Source: Cloacimonetes bacterium UBA5614
Lineage (GTDB): Bacteria > Cloacimonadota > Cloacimonadia > Cloacimonadales > Cloacimonadaceae
Direction: 5' to 3'
Length of the DNA: 64,000 nt
Assembly: GCA_002424605.1 (NCBI GenBank)
Contig: DIKQ01000005.1
Location: 310,001 to 374,000, forward strand
Shown: positions 50,835 through 59,307 of the stretch, piece by piece
Position numbering within the stretch: the first letter of the stretch is position 1
Layout of the letters: each line of letters starts with the position of its first letter
Position numbers and translations under genes: made by a program
The notes under the pieces: generated by a model
Told to the model about the DNA's origin: nothing
The model's database searches: none
Seen by the model: only the letters and a program-made list of their open reading frames with translations

Positions 50835-53495
50835 CTATTCTATTTTAGATAAGTGAACTATGTCCTTAAAGCACTTCAATCCTGTTTTGTATTTATCCCA
50901 TGCCTCTTCTTTTATGTATAAGGGAGTTATTTTATAATCATCTGTCTGTGCGTTAGCATCGTTACACCAGGTTACCAAACGTGAGATTTTCCTGACATCA
51001 TTCAAATCTTCTCTACCTTTTGTTTCCACAATGTATAGAGTTTTCTCGTCCTTTTTTATCAGGAAATCAGGATAGAAGTCATGAATATTGCCATCTTCAC
51101 CCACATAGTCAATTCTGAAGTTTACTTTTGTAGTGTTTTTAGCATAACATAATATGTCATCGCATTTTTCTAGAAAGTCAGCGAACCTGAGTTCAAAACC
51201 TGAATCACCGACAACCTTATCAAATATGGACTTCTTAGGAACCATATAGGCTTGATGATTAACAACCAGCGGTTTTACTTTTCTAAGATTAATATATCCT
51301 CTGATCTCAGCAGAGCCTTTGTCAGTAATAGTCAATTCAGATATTGCCTTGTTAAACTCCTTGCTTATGGTCGTTCTGGCATATACCTCGGATAAATTTC
51401 TGGCAGTGTTTCTGTTTTCCACTTCCACTTCCTGATCAAAGAGAAAGTATTGTATAAAGTTCTGAACCTTTGGATATAGAATATCAAATCCTGTAAACAG
51501 GCGGTTATCCCGGAGGATATTTTCAGTAAAGAATCCGATAATATTCCTATAATCAATTTGATCGGAGCGAAACTCTAGTTGATGAGAGATTTTTCCATCT
51601 AAATCCTTGAAAGTGATCTCCCTGATTTCTTCTTCTGTAAATTGCTTGTACATTACTCTTGTGTGGATGAATTTGGACTCATCGATCAGCTCCAGTTTTT
51701 TAAATTCCCTATGCATCCGCGGAGTAAGGATTGGTATGGATATATCTAACTTTTCTAGATCTTTTTTTTCATTGTCTTCATCAACAGAGATTATGACAGG
51801 AGGTTTGCCCTTACCTTTGTAACCACCCATAGGACGGTATCCAAGTTCTACACCTTCTCTGGTTATTGATTCCACAAAATCAATGAAGTTATCTGTACCA
51901 ATGATAGATAATTCTTCCTCGACATCCAGTGAAAACATTTTCCTTAAACCTCTGCCAATTGTCTGCTCAGGCAGTATCTTACTTTTATCACCATATGGTC
52001 TTAGACCTACAATAGTAGTTACATTTTTAACGTCCCAGCCTTCCCTAAGCATCAATACTGAGACAATCGCCTTGTATTTGCTTTTATCATTGTCTACATC
52101 GTCAGCAGCTTTTCTTAGGGTATCCAAATCTTCTTTTGACTTCTTTTTACTTTCATTTTCGTTAATTTCACCGCTGTTGTTGGTGTGGATTACCAGAACT
52201 TTGTTTTTAAACTCAGGAAATTGTCTTTGCAGGTATTCTGAAACCTGGTCACTTTCTTTAGTTTCTGTGGTCATAATAAACAGCAGAGGTTGTTTTTCTT
52301 TTTTCAGGATATCATTGATCCTACGCCATTCTTCAACGCCCAAATCTATATAATCAGCGAATTTTTCCACAAAGACATTTGAGTTTTTCTCTTTCAGTTT
52401 TGCGCGTGATGGCTCATCTGGCAACACAAGGTGTTTTACTATGTTTTGTTTAATTGCTTCCACAAGAGGATAATCACTGATAGTCTGGACAAATATTGAA
52501 CCGGTTTTATTGTGTTTTGGTGTTGCTGTCAAATCCAGTTGCAACGCAAGCGATTTGTTATACTTGAGTTTTAAAGTGTTATTTATATCCTGTATGTTTT
52601 GAAACCACGCCATTGATTCATCATGAATATGATGGGCTTCATCGTTAATGATAACCAGTTCTTTGATTTTATCGCTTCTCAGCAGTTTACCTAAATCAAC
52701 TCCTTTATCTTTGTCTGCATCAGGTTTGGGTTTTTGACCAAGGAAATAATCGGTCAAGTCATTATCAGTTGCATGTGGTTCAGTATTATTTAGAAAGACT
52801 CTGTGTATATTTGTTATAAACAAGTTACCATTGGGTGAGATTGCTTTCAACTTGTCTTGAATATGCAGAGTCAGGTCAAAATCAAGTAACCAATTTCTAT
52901 CATATAATCCATCCGGGGGGATAATCGGATCTTTGTAGAATATGTTTAGACTGTTAAAATCCTTTAGCAATCTGTTTAGAACAATTATGTTAGGTGCTAT
53001 TAAAAGGATGTTTTTGGATAAAGGCGAGTTTTCTTCGTAAAGTTTATGAAAATATGACCAGGCAATTAACAAGCTTATGACCTTTGTTTTGCCTGAACCT
53101 GTCGCCATTTTTATGACATATCTAGTCCATCTTTCTATGAAATGGCCGAGGGCAACAGCTTCAGAGGAATCGAACTTCAGTAAATCATGTCTATCTTTAG
53201 CATTAGCAATTTCAAACAAGAAAATTACGCTCTCAATTGCCTCTCTCTGTGCAAAATAGTAATTGAAGTTAGTTTCTTTCTTTCTAATAAACCAGTATTC
53301 TAAAAGGGCTTTTGACGTTTCAGAAGCACCTGTATAATTGTCTTTACGCCATTGGAAAACCGCATTTCTGACTTTTTCCACTAAAGGAGGTAACAGTGTA
53401 TTGTAGCCCTCTAAGGCTATTTGTGTAGGCGACGGACACCATCTGGTGTCAGGAGGCATTATTTCAAATGGATTTGATATGAACTTACTCTCCAT
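50835..53495 (-). CDS. Type III restriction enzyme, Res helicase-endonuclease subunit
   Basis: 886 residues. An SF2 ATPase that translocates or switches on DNA and cleaves it when two unmethylated sites are engaged. Walker A ATGSGKT (131-137), DEAH box (285-288, INDEAHHIHDE), helicase C-terminal motif IGRGLRKM in EQTIGRGLRKMFS. The endonuclease is at the C-terminus: Asp810 in YPDFLI and Glu824-x-Lys826 in VETKGRED, a complete PD-(D/E)xK site. So the enzyme should be active with the neighbouring Mod. It is the promoter-proximal gene of the pair. Confidence 0.93.
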   Translation of the reverse strand: MESKFISNPFEIMPPDTRWCPSPTQIALEGYNTLLPPLVEKVRNAVFQWRKDNYTGASETSKALLEYWFIRKKETNFNYYFAQREAIESVIFLFEIANAKDRHDLLKFDSSEAVALGHFIERWTRYVIKMATGSGKTKVISLLIAWSYFHKLYEENSPLSKNILLIAPNIIVLNRLLKDFNSLNIFYKDPIIPPDGLYDRNWLLDFDLTLHIQDKLKAISPNGNLFITNIHRVFLNNTEPHATDNDLTDYFLGQKPKPDADKDKGVDLGKLLRSDKIKELVIINDEAHHIHDESMAWFQNIQDINNTLKLKYNKSLALQLDLTATPKHNKTGSIFVQTISDYPLVEAIKQNIVKHLVLPDEPSRAKLKEKNSNVFVEKFADYIDLGVEEWRRINDILKKEKQPLLFIMTTETKESDQVSEYLQRQFPEFKNKVLVIHTNNSGEINENESKKKSKEDLDTLRKAADDVDNDKSKYKAIVSVLMLREGWDVKNVTTIVGLRPYGDKSKILPEQTIGRGLRKMFSLDVEEELSIIGTDNFIDFVESITREGVELGYRPMGGYKGKGKPPVIISVDEDNEKKDLEKLDISIPILTPRMHREFKKLELIDESKFIHTRVMYKQFTEEEIREITFKDLDGKISHQLEFRSDQIDYRNIIGFFTENILRDNRLFTGFDILYPKVQNFIQYFLFDQEVEVENRNTARNLSEVYARTTISKEFNKAISELTITDKGSAEIRGYINLRKVKPLVVNHQAYMVPKKSIFDKVVGDSGFELRFADFLEKCDDILCYAKNTTKVNFRIDYVGEDGNIHDFYPDFLIKKDEKTLYIVETKGREDLNDVRKISRLVTWCNDANAQTDDYKITPLYIKEEAWDKYKTGLKCFKDIVHLSKIE

Positions 53496-54085
53496 AACTC
53501 TATTCCCATTGATGTTTTTTTTACTTGATTTGATAAAAAGAATGATGTTTTTTTCTTACCTATCCTGTCAAGAATTATCATAGCGTCAACACTTTATTTG
53601 GTAGAAAATGAGAGGGATTCTGCTCTCACCGGAATGGCTGAAAAGAGATCGTTATTTTTCCTTTGGCATTTCCTCCCTATAAGTAGCTTGATAATCAGTC
53701 GATTACCTGTCAATATCCAGTTGGATTCAATCCGACTGGATACCGACTGGATACCGACTGGATATCGTTAGGACTTTGTGAAAGGATTATGGAAGAAGAA
53801 ACCGGGAGATAACAGCGCTGGCGGGTACTGGAAAGGCAGAGCAAACCGCCGGGAATCCATTCCATAACCGCAGAATAAATAATCGTATGGCACAGGAGAG
53901 CCAGTCAGCACGGGGATAACGAAGCAAGGTTTTACTGGACAAAAATAAGTCTCTGCGAGAAATAAAAAATTAAGACTTATGAATTATGAATAAAACAGCT
54001 TTTTTTAAAGGAAGCCTCATTGCCAAATGGCAACGAGGACTCCCTACGACAGGAATGACGGTAAATAAGTCAATGGAGATGAATT
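53496..54085. other. Intergenic region upstream of the R-M genes with iteron-like repeats
   Basis: It contains the second CCAGTCGGTAT-type array (53690-53770), an AT-rich patch with TTATGAATTATGAAT (about 53979-53993), and a GAGGACTCC/AGGAAGCCTC-type hairpin segment near 54010-54050. No gene was recognised. The right end supplies the GGAGATG ribosome-binding site of the macrodomain gene. Confidence 0.7.
53690..53770. repeat. 11-bp iteron-like repeats (CCAGTCGGTAT family), array 2
   Basis: GGATACCGACT is repeated with an exact 11-bp period (three units at about 53737-53767), preceded by more degenerate copies (CAGTCGATTACC, CAATATCCAGTTGG). It is the same unit, in the other orientation, as array 1 at 33618-33715. 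Confidence 0.75.
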
Positions 54086-54613
54086 ATGATACATTTGCAT
54101 AAAGGCGATATCACGCTGATGGAAGTGGACGCCATCGTCAATGCCGCCAACAATTCGCTTTTGGGCGGAGGTGGAGTGGACGGAGCGATTCACAAAGGTG
54201 CCGGACCCAGGCTGTTGGAGGAATGCCGTACTTTGGGCGGTTGCGCCACGGGTCAGGCAAAAATCACGCAAGGGTATGATTTGAAGGCAAAATACGTCAT
54301 CCACACGGTGGGGCCCATCTGGCAGGGCGGGATGTTTGACGAGGACAGTTTGCTGGCAAGCTGTTACCATCAAGCGCTGTGCCTGGCTCAGGAGCATGCC
54401 GTCCGGTCCATCGCCTTCCCCTCCATTTCCACAGGGATTTACGGCTTTCCCAAAGACCGCGCTGCCGCAATTGCCGTCAAGGAAGTGGTAACCTTTACCC
54501 ACTCTTTCGACGTTGAGGTCTGGCTGGTCTGCTTTGATGATGAGACCTTTGAGCTCTATAAAAGGCTTTTGACAGAATTCCAGATGCAGAAGGGAGTGAG
54601 GTTTACGTGCTGA
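54086..54613 (+). CDS. Macrodomain protein, ADP-ribose hydrolase (MacroD/YmdB-like)
   Basis: 175 residues; GGAGATG precedes the ATG. It hydrolyses O-acetyl-ADP-ribose or removes ADP-ribose from acidic residues. All MacroD landmarks are present: AIVNAANNSLLGGGGVDGAIH with the catalytic Asp and Gly-rich loop, CATGQAKITQGYDL, VIHTVGP, and the phosphate loop FPSISTGIYGFP. Cytoplasmic, normal length. Flanked on both sides by AT-rich repeats, apparently monocistronic. Confidence 0.95.
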   Translation: MIHLHKGDITLMEVDAIVNAANNSLLGGGGVDGAIHKGAGPRLLEECRTLGGCATGQAKITQGYDLKAKYVIHTVGPIWQGGMFDEDSLLASCYHQALCLAQEHAVRSIAFPSISTGIYGFPKDRAAAIAVKEVVTFTHSFDVEVWLVCFDDETFELYKRLLTEFQMQKGVRFTC

Positions 54614-55008
54614 GCAGGTAACAATTATGAATTATGAATTGAAAGATAGAAACGCAAAGACGCTGAGAAGCAAAGACGCAAAGAAAAAACAGAGAATTAT
54701 GAATTGAAAAAGAAAACAGCATGGGTCCCTGAAGTTTCAAATGCTGAATTATGAATTACGAATTATGAATTAAAGATAGAGTTAAAAGACTACACACAGA
54801 GACACGGAGAATAAAGAGAGCTGAGAATCTAATGTTACGAATTATAAATCGAATAATAAAACAGCATGGATCCCTGCCTGCGCAGGGACGACGAAGCAAG
54901 GAAGATTTCGAATTATATGCTTTGTGATGCTTTGTGATGCTTTGTGCCTTTGTGTCTTTGTGGTGAATAAGATATCAGCAGGGATGACGAAGTAAGGAGA
55001 GATTGTAA
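54614..55008. other. Repeat-filled intergenic region
   Basis: It is made up of several low-complexity families: AATTATGAATT units (54621-54650, about 54700-54775), a Lys-like purine-rich stretch (GAAACGCAAAGACGCTGAGA), a CTGCCTGCGCAGGGACG palindrome at about 54876, and three tandem copies of the 11-bp TGCTTTGTGAT at about 54918-54950. No gene was seen. Confidence 0.8.
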
Positions 55009-55782
55009 ATGCTGAAAATATGGTCATGGAACGTGAACGGCTTGCGCGCCGCAATGAACAAGGGCTTTCTGGATATCCTGCTTTCCGAACAGCCGGACAT
55101 TATCAGTCTGCAGGAAACCAAGCTGCAGGAAGAACAAATCCCGGTGGAACTCATCGGATTGAAAGATTATCACAACTACTGGTCCTTCGCAGAGAAAAAG
55201 GGCTACTCGGGCGTCTGTATATTGACCAAGCCAAAACCCCTGTCAGTAAAGCACGGATTTGACACTCCGCCCTATGACAGCGAAGGCAGGATTGTGATAG
55301 CGGAATACGAGAAGTTTTTCCTCTTTAACATCTACTTTCCCAATGGACAGATGAACGACGGTCGCCTGCAATACAAGCTGGGCTTTTATGACCGCTGTCT
55401 GGAAGTGATGCAGGAATACCGCAAAACCGGCAAGGCAGTGCTGGTGACAGGGGATTACAACACAGCGCACAAACCCATAGACCTGGCGCGCCCCAAGGCA
55501 AATGAGAACTATTCCGGCTTCCTGCCCATCGAACGCGCCTGGCTGGATAAAATCGTGGAGCATGGCTGGGTGGACACCTTCCGCACCTTTCACCCCGAAC
55601 CGGACCAATACTCCTGGTGGAGCTTCATGGGCAGTGCCCGCGCCAAGAACGTCGGCTGGCGGATAGACTACTTCTTTGTCAATTCAGAACACCTCTCAAT
55701 CGTAAAAGATGCCGGTATCAGACAAGACATCTATGGCAGTGACCATTGCCCTGTTTTCGTCCTTTTAGACGAAAACAGGTAA
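55009..55782 (+). CDS. xth: Exodeoxyribonuclease III
   Basis: 257 residues. AP endonuclease and 3'-5' exonuclease for base excision repair. Catalytic motifs are intact: WSWNVNGLRA, LQETKLQ with the metal-binding Glu, VTGDYNTAH, and the C-terminal GSDHCPV with the catalytic His, preceded by WRIDYFFV. AAGGAGAG precedes the ATG. The last codons lie inside a perfect 12-bp inverted repeat (CCTGTTTTCGTC / GACGAAAACAGG, 55750-55779) that could act in termination or mRNA stability. The end of the gene is duplicated 72 bp downstream. Confidence 0.96.
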   Translation: MLKIWSWNVNGLRAAMNKGFLDILLSEQPDIISLQETKLQEEQIPVELIGLKDYHNYWSFAEKKGYSGVCILTKPKPLSVKHGFDTPPYDSEGRIVIAEYEKFFLFNIYFPNGQMNDGRLQYKLGFYDRCLEVMQEYRKTGKAVLVTGDYNTAHKPIDLARPKANENYSGFLPIERAWLDKIVEHGWVDTFRTFHPEPDQYSWWSFMGSARAKNVGWRIDYFFVNSEHLSIVKDAGIRQDIYGSDHCPVFVLLDENR

Positions 55783-55866
55783 TTATGAATTATGAATTAT
55801 AAATTATGAATGAAAAGATGCCCCCGGCGGGGAGAGATTGACGAAAACAGGTAATTATGAATTATA
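55768..55866 (+). repeat. 72-bp direct duplication at the xth 3' end, with AT-rich units
   Basis: The string GACGAAAACAGGTAATTATG at 55768 (xth last codons plus stop) recurs at 55840, an offset of 72 bp, and both continue into AATTATGAATTAT. Between them lie more AATTATGAATT units and a short CCCCCGGCGGGGAG segment. Confidence 0.8.
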
Positions 55867-55878
55867 TATTATGAATTA
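55781..55878. repeat. AT-rich array AATTATGAATT, 5' side of four-helix-bundle gene 2
   Basis: Several AATTATGAATT units in direct orientation, broken by the xth-end duplication. The other side of the gene carries the inverted form AATTCATAATT. Confidence 0.75.
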
Positions 55879-55889
55879 CGGGGTGGAGA

Positions 55890-56264
55890 ATGAAGCAAAA
55901 CGTACTGCTGGAAAAGACATTTGAGTTTGCTGTAAAATCAGTGAAGCTGGCTCGCATAATTCAGGAAAAGCATAGAGAATACATCATTTCACGCCAGTTT
56001 CTAAAGGCTGCGACATCCATAGGAGCGAATTCTGAAGAAGCTGTTGCCGGACATAGCACTGCAGATTTTGTTGCTAAACTGACAATAGCACAGAAGGAAG
56101 CCAGAGAAACAAAATATTGGTTGAGGTTGATTCAAGCCAGTGAGATGCATGATTGCACAGAACATTTAACATCGCTTGAGGAAATACTGCGAATATTAGC
56201 TTCCATAATACTGACTACTAAACAACGCGGTGAAAAGACTGCGAAGCCAATTCATAATTCATAA
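55890..56264 (+). CDS. Four-helix-bundle protein of the 23S-rRNA-intervening-sequence family, copy 2
   Basis: 124 residues, paralogue of the gene at 46557-46910 (both start MKQNVLL and share TSIGAN, EEA, AGHS and KEARETKYWLRL). Four amphipathic helices with AATSIGANSEEAVAGHSTADF and LTIAQKEARETKYWL. The annotated stop falls inside the right-hand AT-rich array, so the last residues (KPIHNS) are encoded by repeat sequence. GGGGTGGAG lies upstream as a modest ribosome-binding site. The recurring arrangement, same family and inverted AT arrays on both sides, suggests that gene and flanks move or evolve as a unit. Confidence 0.9.
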   Translation: MKQNVLLEKTFEFAVKSVKLARIIQEKHREYIISRQFLKAATSIGANSEEAVAGHSTADFVAKLTIAQKEARETKYWLRLIQASEMHDCTEHLTSLEEILRILASIILTTKQRGEKTAKPIHNS

Positions 56265-56282
56265 TTAATAATTCATAATTAT
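56249..56282. repeat. AT-rich array AATTCATAATT, 3' side of four-helix-bundle gene 2
   Basis: Three AATTCATAATT units, the reverse complement of the 5'-side units, so the gene is bracketed by inverted arrays. Confidence 0.75.
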
Positions 56283-56292
56283 AGGAGAGAAT

Positions 56293-57393
56293 ATGTTTAA
56301 TCCGAAGACGTTGCTTTTAGTTTTCCTGATAGCTTTATTGTGCCTGCCTTTCCCTGTCTCAGCCAGGCATTTTGCACGCTGGTGGACCAGTATGGGCAGT
56401 TTTGCATCCGATTTGCGGGATGAGATAGTGCCGATAACCGCCAATAACTTTATCAGCCTGACCAATGCGGGATTTTACGACGGACTGATTTTCCACCGGG
56501 TGGTGGCGAACTTTGTAATCCAGGACGGCGACCCCACCGGCACAGGTTATGGCGGACCGGGCTATACCATCCAGGACGAGTTTAGTCCCCTGCTTCATCA
56601 TGACAGCCCCGGCGTCCTGGCAATGGCACGCACTTCGGCACCCAATTCCGCCGGCTCGCAATATTACATCACTTTGGCTCCCACTCCCCATCTGGACGGC
56701 AGTTATGCCATCTTTGGCAAGGTGTATGACGGGCTGGATGTGGTGCTTGCCATCGGGCAGGTTCCGGTGGACGGCAGTAACCATCCCATAAACAATGTTT
56801 ACATAGACAGCCTGCGCATCCTGGACATGGCGATTTACAACGTTTCTCCCCCCACGGAAGAAGTGGTGCAGTTCGACGCAACCGACCCGCAGCTTTTTGT
56901 GGTGGAGGCGTTTAACAACGATTTGACTGTGGTGTTTGAATGGTATATAGACGATGTGCTGCAGCCGCAGTTCAATGATATTATGATGGACCCCGTCTTT
57001 TCCAGCAACGGAATGCACACGGTCAAATGCGTAACCTCAACCGATGAGGTCACCTGGACCACCCAGTGGCAGGTGAATGTAAGTTCCATCTCGTCAACCG
57101 AGGAGGTCGCTCTCATGCCGGTGGTGAGTTTGGCTACTCTGCAGCCCAATCCCTTCCGACACAGCACTGGTGTAAGTTACAGCTTGTCTAAGACTGGAGA
57201 AGTAGCTCTGTCAGTTTACGATGTCAAAGGCAGGGCAGTCCGCAGGGAGACACTGGCAGGAAAAACCGGACATAACCACTGGACATGGAATGGTCAAAAC
57301 CAATCAGGTAATGCAGTTGCGCCCGGTATCTATATTATCGGTATCTCAGCCAATGGCAGGCGGCAAGCAGTAAAAGCAGTCCTGCTGAGGTGA
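56293..57393 (+). CDS. Secreted cyclophilin-type peptidyl-prolyl isomerase with sorting domain
   Basis: 366 residues; AGGAGAG precedes the ATG. Signal peptide at about 5-23. A cyclophilin domain occupies about 30-180: FISLTNAGFYDGLIFHRVVANFVIQDGDPTGTGYGGPG holds the catalytic Arg and the Gln/Asp pattern, followed by GVLAMARTSAPNSAGSQYYI with the second site, and AIFGKVYDGLDVV. The usual first beta strands are shortened. About 190-270 is an Ig-like linker, and the C-terminus (LQPNPFRHSTGVSYSL ... APGIYIIGIS) is a sorting domain. A cell-surface isomerase could assist folding of other exported proteins after they cross the outer membrane. Confidence 0.9.
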   Translation: MFNPKTLLLVFLIALLCLPFPVSARHFARWWTSMGSFASDLRDEIVPITANNFISLTNAGFYDGLIFHRVVANFVIQDGDPTGTGYGGPGYTIQDEFSPLLHHDSPGVLAMARTSAPNSAGSQYYITLAPTPHLDGSYAIFGKVYDGLDVVLAIGQVPVDGSNHPINNVYIDSLRILDMAIYNVSPPTEEVVQFDATDPQLFVVEAFNNDLTVVFEWYIDDVLQPQFNDIMMDPVFSSNGMHTVKCVTSTDEVTWTTQWQVNVSSISSTEEVALMPVVSLATLQPNPFRHSTGVSYSLSKTGEVALSVYDVKGRAVRRETLAGKTGHNHWTWNGQNQSGNAVAPGIYIIGISANGRRQAVKAVLLR

Positions 57394-57401
57394 GCGCCGG
57401 G

Positions 57402-58091
57402 TTAGATTAGCTTGCCGTCCTTCAGTTCCACCATCTTGCCGGCTGATTCCGCCAGAGCGTGATTGTGCGTTACAAGGATGATGGTCAGCCCTTCTTCCCG
57501 GTTCAGTTTACAGAAGATATCTGAGATTTCCTCGCTGCGTTTGCTGTCCAGGTTACCTGTCGGTTCGTCTGCCAGCAGGATTCTGGGTTTGTTGATGAGC
57601 GCCCTGGCAATCGCCACTCTCTGCATCTCACCGCCGGAAAGTTCCTTGGGCAGGTGACTCAGCCGATGCGAAAGACCCAGCAAATCTGCCAGGCGGTCGG
57701 CTGTTTTGTCCGCTTCTGCTTTCCGGTAAAAGGCAAATGGCAGCAGGATGTTTTCCTTGACGGTCAGGGTAGGAATCAGGTAGAATTTCTGGAATACGTA
57801 TCCAAACAAATCCCTGCGGAGTTTGGTGAGTTCGCGTTCGTTCATGAACTTACCCTTGTCATACACAGCTTTGCCCTCTACGGTCAGAACACCCGCGGAA
57901 GGATTATCCAGGCAGCCCAGAAGGTGCAGCAGGGTTGTCTTGCCAGACCCTGAAGGTCCTACGAAAGCAGTGTAATCGCCCTGGTTTACATCAAGGGTGA
58001 TTCCGTCCACGGCATGGATGTGCTCCGAGCCGCGGATGTAGATTTTCTTCAGGTCAGAGACACTGATAATGTGATTTGCGCTGTTGCTCAC
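57402..58091 (-). CDS. ABC transporter ATP-binding protein, LolD/MacB type
   Basis: 229 residues. Walker A GPSGSGKTT, Q-loop FQKFYLIPTLTV, signature LSGGEMQRVAIARALINKP, Walker B ILLADEPTGNLD and H-loop VTHNHA. This is the subfamily that powers mechanotransmission-type FtsX permeases for lipoprotein release or macrolide/peptide export rather than channel transport. It is the last gene of the CsoR-headed operon; its start overlaps the permease stop by 4 bp. Substrate unknown. In this context a copper-linked envelope function is likely. Confidence 0.95.
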   Translation of the reverse strand: MSNSANHIISVSDLKKIYIRGSEHIHAVDGITLDVNQGDYTAFVGPSGSGKTTLLHLLGCLDNPSAGVLTVEGKAVYDKGKFMNERELTKLRRDLFGYVFQKFYLIPTLTVKENILLPFAFYRKAEADKTADRLADLLGLSHRLSHLPKELSGGEMQRVAIARALINKPRILLADEPTGNLDSKRSEEISDIFCKLNREEGLTIILVTHNHALAESAGKMVELKDGKLI

Positions 58092-59284
58092 TGCTCACCG
58101 TCCGTGCTGCGGATTGCTTCGATGGGACGAATGCGGGCAGCTTTCCAGGCGGGATAGATGCCGCTGACGATGCCGATTGCCATGATGATTCCGATGGCTT
58201 TCAGAGCCAGCAGGATATCCACCTGCACCAGCGAACTGGTAGGCGAATAGGGCAATACGCTACGGATTAAAGTATCAGTAGTAGAAGCCAGTATCCAGGA
58301 CATAACAGAACCTAGCACTCCTCCTGCAAAAGTAAGCAGGATTGTCTCAAACCAGATGAGCCGGAAGATGTGCGAGGTCATGGCTCCCATCGATTTCATG
58401 ATGCCGATTTCCTGCCAGCGTTCCAAAACGGACATCAGGACTGTATTCATCACGCCTACCATGGCAATGAGTATTGCAATGATGGCAATGGACATGACCA
58501 TTACTCTTGCCGTCGCCACGAGGTTTGAAATCGTCTGTTTTACCTGCGCCATGGATACCACCTGAACGTCGGTAAGCTTGTACAGCTCTTCTTCATAGGC
58601 AGTCAAGTCTGTTTCCTTCTGCACCTTGATTCCGATGGAAGTGACCAGGTTTTCCACCCCGTAGATTTTCTGCAGAGCTTTGATGGGCAGGAAAATCGTG
58701 CCGTCATCCTGGGTTCCGCTCCGTTTCAGCACTCCCACCACTGTAACCACTGCGTCTGATTCCGGCAACAGATATTCATCCCCCACTTCCCGCTGTTCGA
58801 GTTCTGCCGATTCATATCCGAAAACGGCTTCGAGGGCTTCCGGCCTGCTGAACCAACTGCCCTGCTGAAACTGCAGGTAGGTCTTCATAGCCGGATAGGT
58901 GGCCGGGTCAATTCCCAGGAATGCAGTAATGCCGCCGCTTTCACCCTTGTTGGGGTCAAACACGGCATGCATCAGCATAGGCGTAACCCTTTCCACCTGA
59001 GGATTGGCAACGACGGAATCAATGATGCTTTCCGGCATATATTTCAGTCCCGTTCCGCCCTTGAGCATCAGGGTCGCCGCTTCATAAGGGCAGCCCTTGG
59101 CAGTCAGGAGCACTTGGAAACCGAGGTTATCTATATCTTTGTTGAGGGAATTTTCATATCCTTGATTAAAGCCCAGCAAACTTACCAAAACCCAGGTGGA
59201 AAGCGCGATTCCCACTATGGTCAGCAGGCTGCGCAGACGCTTTCTGAGCAGGTTTTTCCAGGCAACGCCAAATAGTGATGGCAT
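58088..59284 (-). CDS. FtsX-like ABC transporter permease (MacB type)
   Basis: 398 residues. MacB topology: one N-terminal helix (LLTIVGIALSTWVLVSLLGF), a periplasmic domain of about 200 residues, then three helices (VMVMSIAIIAILIAMVGVMN, ETILLTFAGGVLGSVMSW and AIGIIMAIGIVSGIYPAW). The periplasmic domain opens with AKGCPYEAATLMLKGG, containing Cys65, which might bind metal. The C-terminal ARIRPIEAIR is family-typical. Pairs with the overlapping ATPase gene. It lies downstream of an FMN-binding-like gene and the CsoR gene in one operon. Confidence 0.92.
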   Translation of the reverse strand: MPSLFGVAWKNLLRKRLRSLLTIVGIALSTWVLVSLLGFNQGYENSLNKDIDNLGFQVLLTAKGCPYEAATLMLKGGTGLKYMPESIIDSVVANPQVERVTPMLMHAVFDPNKGESGGITAFLGIDPATYPAMKTYLQFQQGSWFSRPEALEAVFGYESAELEQREVGDEYLLPESDAVVTVVGVLKRSGTQDDGTIFLPIKALQKIYGVENLVTSIGIKVQKETDLTAYEEELYKLTDVQVVSMAQVKQTISNLVATARVMVMSIAIIAILIAMVGVMNTVLMSVLERWQEIGIMKSMGAMTSHIFRLIWFETILLTFAGGVLGSVMSWILASTTDTLIRSVLPYSPTSSLVQVDILLALKAIGIIMAIGIVSGIYPAWKAARIRPIEAIRSTDGEQ

Positions 59285-59307
59285 CTAAATCTCCTTAGTT
59301 TTATGCA

